Shown piece after piece: positions 42,541 to 49,029 of a stretch of 64,000 nucleotides of DNA. The DNA is from Alphaproteobacteria bacterium (GTDB lineage Bacteria; Pseudomonadota; Alphaproteobacteria; GCA-016699305). The position numbers were made by a program, and so were the translations under genes. How positions within the stretch are numbered: the first letter of the stretch is position 1; every line of letters begins with the position of its first letter. The DNA is taken from positions 1,860,001 through 1,924,000 of the forward strand of contig CP064970.1 in NCBI GenBank assembly GCA_016699305.1, read 5' to 3'. The notes below the pieces were generated by a model. That model was not told the origin of the DNA and ran no database searches. It was given only the letters and a program-made list of their open reading frames with translations.

Positions 42541-43104
42541 ATGCGCAACCGAGCTTTGATCCTGGCCCCCGCCTTGGCCTTGGGCCTATTGGTCGTGACG
42601 ACCGCCCCTGCCGGGGCAAACGGTTTGACACCCTCCGTCCATGCGCCAACAACCCCGGTTCCTCCCGTAGCGCCACAGGTTCATGCTCCGTCCGCCCCTC
42701 ATGGGGCCGCCGAGACGATCAAAGACCCCGTGGCCTATCGCCAAGGCGTCATGAAGGAGATGGGTAAGGCCATGGGCGCGCTGGGCAAAGGCTTTAAGGA
42801 CGACAAGGCCACCGCCGCCGATCTACTGCCGCATGCCGAGCATCTGGCGGCGCTAAGCCACATGCCCTGGGATCAGGCCTTCCCCGCAGGCACGGCCAAA
42901 GGCCAAGCCGCGATGGAGAGTAAGGCTTCTTCGAAGATATGGACCGATAAAAAAGCTTGGCAGGCCGAGATCAAGGAGTTCCAAGAATCCACCGCCAAGC
43001 TGGTGACTGTGCTGAAGTCCGGCGACAAAGCCGCCGCTGCCAAGCAGATGGAGACGATCGGAAAGATCAGCAAATCCAGCCACGGCAATTTCATCCAGCA
43101 TTAA
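42541..43104 (+). CDS. Cytochrome c'/c556-like exported protein lacking the haem cysteines
   Basis: The 187-residue protein has a signal peptide (cleavage near PAGANG), a Pro-rich link and a four-helix bundle of cytochrome c' type: AYRQGVMKEMGKAMGALGKGFK, LPHAEHLAALSHMPWDQAFPAGT and KIWTDKKAWQAEIKEFQESTAKL. In cytochromes c' the last helix carries CxxCH; here the same position reads SKSSH (residues 177-181), so covalent haem attachment is lost while the His remains. The gene lies 66 bases after parE. Its stop is the first base triplet of a large inverted repeat. Confidence 0.82.
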   Translation: MRNRALILAPALALGLLVVTTAPAGANGLTPSVHAPTTPVPPVAPQVHAPSAPHGAAETIKDPVAYRQGVMKEMGKAMGALGKGFKDDKATAADLLPHAEHLAALSHMPWDQAFPAGTAKGQAAMESKASSKIWTDKKAWQAEIKEFQESTAKLVTVLKSGDKAAAAKQMETIGKISKSSHGNFIQH

Positions 43105-43164
43105 GCCAAAGTATCCCCGCCGCTTGGGACGATTATCGCCATAAGCGGCGGGATGATTGGCTTA
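43102..43164. repeat. Two-part inverted repeat at the stop of the cytochrome c'-like gene
   Basis: TAAGCCAA (43102-43109) pairs with TTGGCTTA (43157-43164), and inside it CCCGCCGCTT (43116-43125) pairs with AAGCGGCGGG (43143-43152). The two stems are perfect, 8 and 10 bp, with unpaired bases between them and a 17-base apical loop. The first arm includes the TAA stop codon. No U-run follows directly, so it is either a terminator of atypical form or a REP-like element. Only this one copy was seen in the window. Confidence 0.7.
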
Positions 43165-43273
43165 TACTCGTTACACAAAAAATCTCATGAGGCCGCCCTG
43201 AGGGGTGCTTTTGCGCGCTGCTGAAAAGAGGTTGCTCCTAGATTGAGACAGAACTTGCCGATGTCTATCTGTG

Positions 43274-43708
43274 CTACAGTCCGTGTGTCGGTAATATCCC
43301 GTGGTATCTCATTTCCGCCACATGGCTCCTGTTCCCCAAGGAGCTTCCTGCACCATTCGGATACGGCTTCCGGTCCAATTCTTTTCTTGTGTTGTAATAA
43401 TGTAGTGCCTCTCCGTAGTTATTTGGATCATTCATATCTAGAATGGAACTCCTATGCAGTTCGAGCGCGCATTCCATGACGCTCATGTTCCATCGCGGCA
43501 AATTCTTATGAGTGGTGTCATTGAGGAATACAATGAAACCGGGAGCATCAAAGGGAAGCGTATCTGCATCGGCAGGTTTTGCCCTTTTTGCTTTTCTTGG
43601 ATTATTCTGAGATTTCGCTACTGTGGCCCTCAAACCTTTCGCTGCCACCCTCCACATCTCCGATCTTTCTAGAGCGTGCATATCTGTCATTGTGACTGGC
43701 TTGCTCAT
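43274..43708 (-). CDS. Hypothetical protein, low-GC gene
   Basis: The 144-residue protein has no signal peptide, membrane segment or motif I recognise. The N-terminal half is basic (SQNNPRKAKRAKPADAD). The C-terminal half contains NMSVMECALELHRSSIL and NNYGEALHYYNTRKELDRKPYP. The start at 43708 is preceded by AAGGAGG with good spacing, a stronger signal than the alternative ATG 11 codons upstream. Base composition is lower in GC than the flanks, as for the other accessory genes. It lies downstream of proS on the same strand, about 200 bases away. Confidence 0.62.
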   Translation of the reverse strand: MSKPVTMTDMHALERSEMWRVAAKGLRATVAKSQNNPRKAKRAKPADADTLPFDAPGFIVFLNDTTHKNLPRWNMSVMECALELHRSSILDMNDPNNYGEALHYYNTRKELDRKPYPNGAGSSLGNRSHVAEMRYHGILPTHGL

Positions 43709-43911
43709 TTTATCCTCCTTGATCGAATTTAGCCTTGACATAATTATGCCCGACCATCCCCAAACTAATTATGCATAGAAACGATATAGGAATGAAGTGC
43801 GAATTTACTTTCGTGGGGTGTCCACAGCCAAGCAGAAGCGAGACAGGTTTGAACCCGTTTTTTTTGGCTTTTCCAGATTGGACGATTTCGGCGCGGAGAG
43901 CGCCGAATCTG

Positions 43912-45252
43912 TTACCGCGCGAAGATGTCGTCATTCAGCACCGTGTTGATGGCGGATTCGGCGGACACGCTTTCCTTCCGGCCCGTGGCGCGGTGTTTGA
44001 GGTCCACGGTGCCGCTCTTGAGGCCGTGATGGCCGATGGTGATGCTCCAAGGCAGACCGATGAGGTCCATGGTGGCGAATTTGCTGCCCGGACTGTCCTC
44101 GCGGTCGTCCCAAAGCGGTTCGGCACCGGCCTGGGTCAGGCTTTGAGATAGAGCATTGGCCACTGAGTTCGAATCGGCATGGCCGGGCCGCAACTGGATG
44201 ATGCCGACGGAAAAAGGGGCAATCTGGTGCGGCCAGACGATGCCCGCCGCGTCATGATTCGCCTCGATCACCGCTCCCACCAGGCGCGAGACACCGATGC
44301 CATAAGCCCCGCCATGCGGCGCGATGGGATCGCCTTCCCGAGAGGCCAGTTTTAGGCCCATCGGCACCGTGTATTTGGTGCCAAAGGAAAAAATATGTCC
44401 CACTTCGATCCCGCGCGTAGCCAAAAGCTGGGTATCGGGCACCGGACATGTGCGCGGATCATGCTTGTCCTCGGTGGCGGCATAAAGCTGCGTCACATTC
44501 TGAAACCAGCTCTTGAGGGCGTCCGTATTCCCGGTGTCATGCGGCATCGACGCGCATGTGTCGAATTCTTGCCATGCTTTGTCGCAAAACACGCCGCTTT
44601 CACCGGTTTCAGCCAACACGATCATCTCATGGCAGCAATCGCCGCCAATCTGGCCGCTATCCGCTCGCATCGGAATGGCGCGAATACCGAGCCTGGCAAA
44701 GATACGCATATAGGCCATCATCATCTTCATATAGGTCTGCTCAGCAGACACCGCGTCCAGATCAAAGGAATAGGCGTCCTTCATCAGGAATTCGCGCGCG
44801 CGCAATACGCCAAAGCGAGGGCGCAGTTCGTCGCGGAATTTCCATTGAATCTGATAGAGCAAGCAAGGCATATCGCGCCATGATTGAGCATGCGCGCGAA
44901 AGACATCGGTCACTATCTCTTCATTGGTCGGGCTGAAGATCAGATCGCGGCCTTGCCGGTCTTTCATGCGTAGCATTTCCTGGCCATAGGCTTCCCATCT
45001 TCCGCTTTGTTTCCAAGGCTCGGTCGGCTGCAGGATCGGCATGGTGATTTCCTGGGCACCCGCCTCATCCATTCCGGCACGGACCAACGCCTCGATCTTG
45101 CGTAGAACACGGTTACCCAAGGGAAGCCAGGTAAATAGGCCAGCTGCATGCTGATTGATCATCCCAGCGCGCAGCATCAGTTGATGGGAAACGGCCACCG
45201 CTTCCGAAGGATGGTCCTTCATCGTCGGTAGAAAGAATTGACTCATTCTCAT
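43912..45252 (-). CDS. proS: Prolyl-tRNA synthetase
   Basis: ProRS charges tRNA-Pro. The 446-residue class II enzyme is of the short alphaproteobacterial type, lacking most of the INS editing domain. It has SQFFLPTMKDHPSEA, motif 1 around AGAQEITMPILQPTE, SPTNEEIVTDVFRAHAQSW, motif 2 KFRDELRPRFGVLRAREFLMKDAYSF and motif 3 GGAYGIGVSRLVGAVIEANH. A C-terminal anticodon-binding domain follows. The start at 45252 follows AGGGGGA. A 39-codon ORF with proline codons lies upstream (separate entry). Confidence 0.96.
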   Translation of the reverse strand: MRMSQFFLPTMKDHPSEAVAVSHQLMLRAGMINQHAAGLFTWLPLGNRVLRKIEALVRAGMDEAGAQEITMPILQPTEPWKQSGRWEAYGQEMLRMKDRQGRDLIFSPTNEEIVTDVFRAHAQSWRDMPCLLYQIQWKFRDELRPRFGVLRAREFLMKDAYSFDLDAVSAEQTYMKMMMAYMRIFARLGIRAIPMRADSGQIGGDCCHEMIVLAETGESGVFCDKAWQEFDTCASMPHDTGNTDALKSWFQNVTQLYAATEDKHDPRTCPVPDTQLLATRGIEVGHIFSFGTKYTVPMGLKLASREGDPIAPHGGAYGIGVSRLVGAVIEANHDAAGIVWPHQIAPFSVGIIQLRPGHADSNSVANALSQSLTQAGAEPLWDDREDSPGSKFATMDLIGLPWSITIGHHGLKSGTVDLKHRATGRKESVSAESAINTVLNDDIFAR

Positions 45253-45566
45253 GGGAATCCCCCTATGTCAGGGAAGTTTGAACAAAAACACCAATTTTAT
45301 GGGGAGTCGCGCATATCCATCCCTAAAGGGATGGTGGCTGGAAACCAAAGGTCATGGTCAAAACGCGCAAAGACGCAGCGCCCTGCCCCAATTGGGGCAC
45401 AGCCATTTTCTGATCAGCCAAGATGCGATCACGAAGCGCCATAGAAGCCAGACTAAGGGAAGAATGAGTCTGGGGTCAATTCATTCCTGATGGATGCATC
45501 CAGCTTCACATGCCTTCAATAGTCTTGTATGCCACATCATAAGGGGCATTCCTGGAGGGGCGGGTT
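45253..45566. promoter_or_regulatory. Divergent proS/MoxR intergenic region with two palindromes
   Basis: The 314-base region must hold both promoters. CCATCCCT-AA-AGGGATGG (45317-45334) is an 8-bp hairpin. TGCCCCAATTGGGGCA (45384-45399) is a perfect 16-bp palindrome that could bind a dimeric regulator. On the minus strand a short ORF spans both (next entry). No other gene is seen. Confidence 0.5.
45323..45442 (-). CDS. Possible leader ORF upstream of proS
   Basis: A 39-codon minus-strand ORF starts with ATG at 45442 and ends with TAG at 45323-45325, 70 bases before proS. It contains three Pro codons, two of them adjacent (CCA CCA) four codons before the stop. Those codons overlap the 5' arm of the hairpin at 45317-45334. 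A ribosome stalled there would open that hairpin. There is no clear ribosome-binding site, and the Pro content is modest, so chance is a fair alternative. Confidence 0.25.
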   Translation of the reverse strand: MALRDRILADQKMAVPQLGQGAASLRVLTMTFGFQPPSL

Positions 45567-46559
45567 ATGACGGCGGATGAAGGAAAGAGATGGGAGATTG
45601 AAGCCGAGCGGGTCGCGGCGCGGCTGGTTCAGGCGCGCGAACGAATTGCCGAGGTCATTTTCGGTCAAGAACGGGTGATCGAGCAGGTCCTGGTGACACT
45701 GCTATGCGGCGGGCACGGATTATTGGTCGGGTTGCCGGGCTTGGCCAAGACTCGGCTGGTCGAGACTTTGGCCACCGTGTTCGATCTGAGCGCGCGGCGT
45801 TTGCAATGCACGCCCGATCTGATGCCCGCCGATATTCTGGGGTCCGAGATTCTGGACGAGGGCGAACATGGCCGCCGCGCCTTTCGCTTTGTGCATGGCC
45901 CCATCTTTTGCCAATTACTGATGGCGGACGAGATTAACCGCGCCAGCCCGCGCACGCAGTCCGCCCTGTTGCAGGCTATGCAGGAACATGAGGTTAGCGT
46001 GGCGGGACAAACCTATCCCTTGCCCGCGCCGTTCCATGTGTTGGCGACGCAAAACCCGATTGAACAAGAAGGCACCTATCCCTTGCCCGAGGCGCAGTTG
46101 GACCGCTTCTTGATGCAGATCGACGTGGATTACCCTGACCGCGATGCCGAGCGGCGCATGTTGCTGGCAACCACCAGCGTTCAGGTGGACGCGGTGGCCA
46201 ATGTGTTCTCTGCCGATGAATTGCTGGCGGCGCAGCGTCTGGTGCGCGCCCTGCCCATTGGCGAAGACGTGCTGGAAGGCATTTTAGACGTGGTGCGTCA
46301 GGCCCGTCCTTCCTTGACCGAGATCGAGGATATTCGCCGCCATGTCAGTTGGGGACCGGGGCCGCGCGCGGCTCAGGCCCTAAGCCTGGCGTGCCGCGCC
46401 TTGGCCTTGCTGCAAGGACGTTATTCGCCGTCGCTGGATGATGTGCAGGCTCTGTTGCGGCCTGTGCTGCAGCACCGCATGGCATTAAGCTTCGCCGCGC
46501 GCGCCGATGGCGTCGTGTTGGAAGACGTGCTGTCGAGGCTTTCCGAGATTCTGGACTAA
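45567..46559 (+). CDS. MoxR-family AAA+ ATPase
   Basis: The 330-residue protein has the MoxR pattern: VIFGQERVIEQVLVTLLCGGHGLLVGLPGLAKTRL (Walker A), the LQCTPDLMPADILGSEIL segment and FCQLLMADEINRASPRTQSALLQAMQEHEV (Walker B and sensor). ATQNPIEQEGTYPLPEAQLDRF follows, then a C-terminal helical lid. MoxR ATPases are chaperone-like and normally sit next to DUF58 and VWA-domain genes. Here the next gene is an ABC transporter ATPase 25 bases on, so its usual partners are elsewhere or missing. Confidence 0.92.
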   Translation: MTADEGKRWEIEAERVAARLVQARERIAEVIFGQERVIEQVLVTLLCGGHGLLVGLPGLAKTRLVETLATVFDLSARRLQCTPDLMPADILGSEILDEGEHGRRAFRFVHGPIFCQLLMADEINRASPRTQSALLQAMQEHEVSVAGQTYPLPAPFHVLATQNPIEQEGTYPLPEAQLDRFLMQIDVDYPDRDAERRMLLATTSVQVDAVANVFSADELLAAQRLVRALPIGEDVLEGILDVVRQARPSLTEIEDIRRHVSWGPGPRAAQALSLACRALALLQGRYSPSLDDVQALLRPVLQHRMALSFAARADGVVLEDVLSRLSEILD

Positions 46560-46584
46560 CTCCCCGCCGAAAAGGTCGCCGATC

Positions 46585-47319
46585 ATGTTGACCGGACACA
46601 AACTGGTTCGAAGCTATGAAGGTCGTCGCATCCTGGACGAGGTGGATGTTGAAATCGCGCCCGGCCAAATCACCACTCTGATCGGCCCCAGCGGATCGGG
46701 TAAGACGACCCTGCTTCGCGCCCTATCGCTGATCGATCCACCCGATTCGGGTGTGGTGGGCTGGGACGAAACATCCCTTTCCTTTCCCTTTCCAAAAGAC
46801 GCGCCCTTAGCGCCGCCTTGGCCCTATGTGACCGTGGTGTTTCAACAGCTATTCCTGTGGCCGCATTTGACCTTGCGTGAAAACATCCTGCTGCCCGCGC
46901 GTAATGTGTGGGAGGACCAGGACGCCCTGGTTGTCGAGTTGGAAAATCTGGGCCGCTCGCTGGATATGGCGGCCTATCTGGACCGCTTTCCCAATCAGGC
47001 ATCATTGGGCCAGCGTCAGCGCGTGGCCTTGGCGCGGGCTATTCTGCTCAAACCCCGCTATATCCTGATGGATGAGGTGACCTCGGCCTTGGATGTCGAG
47101 CAGGTTCATAAAATCCTGACCTATCTGCCCACATTGCGCGAGCGTGGCATCGGCGTGTTGTTGATTACCCATCTGCTGCATTTCGCCACACACGCTTCAG
47201 ACCACATCCTGTTCTTGGATGGCGGACGCATTCAAGAATCCGGTCCGCCGTCTATTCTGTTGGAGCCGCAAAGTCCGCGCCTGCGGCAGTTCCTGTCGAT
47301 TGTGGAACAGGTCAGTTAG
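46585..47319 (+). CDS. ABC transporter ATP-binding protein (polar amino-acid type)
   Basis: The 244-residue protein has Walker A IGPSGSGKTTLLRAL, a Q-loop VFQQLFLWPHLTL, the signature ASLGQRQRVALARA (LSGGQ altered to SLGQR), Walker B YILMDEVTSALD and the H-loop ITHLLHF. Overall it is like GlnQ/HisP. With the solute-binding protein (47405) and permease (48295) it forms one importer. The start at 46585 is 25 bases after the MoxR stop, so all four genes may be co-transcribed. The ATPase-binding protein-permease order is complete, with a single permease gene, so the permease would act as a homodimer. Confidence 0.9.
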   Translation: MLTGHKLVRSYEGRRILDEVDVEIAPGQITTLIGPSGSGKTTLLRALSLIDPPDSGVVGWDETSLSFPFPKDAPLAPPWPYVTVVFQQLFLWPHLTLRENILLPARNVWEDQDALVVELENLGRSLDMAAYLDRFPNQASLGQRQRVALARAILLKPRYILMDEVTSALDVEQVHKILTYLPTLRERGIGVLLITHLLHFATHASDHILFLDGGRIQESGPPSILLEPQSPRLRQFLSIVEQVS

Positions 47320-47404
47320 GGCATGGCTGGCGTTGCGGGTTGAATCTGCCTAGGATGTCTGCGGCGATTCGCCGGAAATTCGTGCGTCACAGGAGAACCC
47401 AGCC

Positions 47405-48292
47405 ATGCGTCCGATGTTCGCAAGCGTGTTGATCTCGGCCATCGTATCGACGGCCATCGCCTTTAGCGCGGTGAATTTGGGTTTATCCGGCCAGGCCCAA
47501 CCTGTGGCGGCCAAGGCCAAGGAAAGCGCCCATGATCGCGTGATCCGCACCGGCACGTTGCGCTGCGGCTATGCCTTGCTGCCTGTGTTGTTAGAGAGGG
47601 ATCCGAACACAGGCGCGTTCTCGGGTGTCTATCACACCCTTGTTCAGGAAGTAGGCCGCCAGACCGGGCTTAAGATCGAATGGACGGAAGAGGTGGGATT
47701 TGCCAACGCCTTCGACGGCTTAAAGTCGGGGCGTTACGACGCGTTATGCTCGCCCTTTACGCCTACGCCCGGACGCGCGCGGGTGGCCGAGTTCACCATG
47801 CCGTTTGCCGCGTTGCCCTATTACATGTACAGCCGCGCCGATGACCGCCGCTTTGACCGCGACTATTCCAAGGTCAATCACCCCGAGGTCAAGGTGGCCT
47901 TCTTGGAAGGCGAGATGGCGCAAACCGTGCAGAAAGAGGATTTCTCCAATGCCACGGGCGTATCCTTGACCAATATGACGGACTACTCGCAGGTATTGTT
48001 GCAAGTGGCCACCGGCAAAGCCGATGTCGCCATGACCGAGCCGATGGTGGCGGATCTGTTTATCGCCAAAAACCCCGGTAAGTTGCAGCGAGTGCCAGGG
48101 GCGCCCGTGCGTATGGAGCCGTTCGGCCTGGTCGTGCCTGTGGGTGAGTCGGCTTTGAAAAGCCTGCTGAACACCACCATCGAGACCATGATCGCCGTGG
48201 GTTTTGTGGAAAAGACTCTGGCGCATGCGGCCACGGGGCCTGAGCTATACTTTATCCAAACGCCCGCTTGGCGTTCGGTCAGCCCTCGCTAG
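47405..48292 (+). CDS. Periplasmic solute-binding protein, family 3
   Basis: The 295-residue protein has an N-terminal signal segment (FASVLISAIVSTAIAFSAVNLGL) and the SBP_bac_3 fold: VIRTGTLRCGYALLP, NTGAFSGVYHTLVQEVGRQTGLKIEWTEEVGF, GRYDALCSPFTPTPGRARVAEFTMPF and the later KADVAMTEPMVADLFI. Family 3 proteins bind polar amino acids or opines. The ligand cannot be set from sequence. It starts after CAGGAGA. It lies between the ATPase and permease genes of the same transporter. Confidence 0.9.
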   Translation: MRPMFASVLISAIVSTAIAFSAVNLGLSGQAQPVAAKAKESAHDRVIRTGTLRCGYALLPVLLERDPNTGAFSGVYHTLVQEVGRQTGLKIEWTEEVGFANAFDGLKSGRYDALCSPFTPTPGRARVAEFTMPFAALPYYMYSRADDRRFDRDYSKVNHPEVKVAFLEGEMAQTVQKEDFSNATGVSLTNMTDYSQVLLQVATGKADVAMTEPMVADLFIAKNPGKLQRVPGAPVRMEPFGLVVPVGESALKSLLNTTIETMIAVGFVEKTLAHAATGPELYFIQTPAWRSVSPR

Positions 48293-48294
48293 AG

Positions 48295-48969
48295 ATGATG
48301 TTCTCAACCGTCCTTGATATTTTGTGGACGTATCGCCAGGGGTTCTTGAACGGCCTGGTCGTGACGTTGCAGATGGCCGCGATCATCTGGGGCGTGGGCA
48401 TATTGGGCGGGGCGGCGCTGGGCTGGCTGGGCGCGCAGCACCGCATGGCCATCGGCCTGCCGTCACGCGCGTTCTCGTTCCTGCTATCGGGCGTGCCGAT
48501 CCTGGTATTCCTGTTTTGGCTGCATTATCCGTTGCAGGCCATGTTGGATGTGGTGGTCGATCCCTTCATCACCGCCACGCTGACATTCACCATCGTCAAT
48601 GTGTTTGCCGTCAGCGACCTGGTGCGCGGCGCGATCAACGATTTCCCGCGCCAATACCGCATCTCTGCCCGAGTCTGCGGCCTGACGCCTTCGCAGATCG
48701 CCTTCCGCATCGAGCTGCCTTTGCTACTGCGTGAGATTCTGCCCGGATTGATGATGCTGCAAGTGGCCATGCTGCACACCACTCTGTTCGCCTCGCTGAT
48801 TTCTGTGGAAGAGATTTTCCGCGTGGCGCAGCGCATCAACGCCAGCATCTACAAGCCGGTCGAGATTTATACCGCTCTGGGCATGTTCTTTCTGGCCATC
48901 TGCCTACCCATCAACGGCATCGCCCTTTGGCTGAAAGGCCGTTTTACTAGGGATATTTCTGAGCAATAG
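48295..48969 (+). CDS. ABC transporter permease (HisM/GlnP type)
   Basis: The 224-residue protein has about five membrane helices (GFLNGLVVTLQMAAIIWGVGILGG near the N-terminus) and a HisMQ-type cytoplasmic loop ISARVCGLTPSQIAFRIELPLLLREILPGLMM, equivalent to the EAA motif that docks on the ATPase. The ATG at 48295 lies 2 bases after the binding-protein stop. It completes the importer. Confidence 0.9.
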   Translation: MMFSTVLDILWTYRQGFLNGLVVTLQMAAIIWGVGILGGAALGWLGAQHRMAIGLPSRAFSFLLSGVPILVFLFWLHYPLQAMLDVVVDPFITATLTFTIVNVFAVSDLVRGAINDFPRQYRISARVCGLTPSQIAFRIELPLLLREILPGLMMLQVAMLHTTLFASLISVEEIFRVAQRINASIYKPVEIYTALGMFFLAICLPINGIALWLKGRFTRDISEQ

Positions 48970-49029
48970 GGCTCTACATGCGCCAGACTCGCGGCGGCCG
49001 CGTCAACCAATCCCGGACACATCCCGGGC

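Noticed and set aside
43830..43870. Minus-strand GGGTTCAAACC resembling a tRNA T-loop downstream of proS
   Set aside because: The T-stem and acceptor stem do not pair and no anticodon arm is found, so it is a chance match.
48970..49029. CCCGG/CCGGG short inverted repeat between the convergent permease and leuS genes
   Set aside because: The stem is only 5 bp, without a U-tract on either strand. This is too weak to call a terminator.
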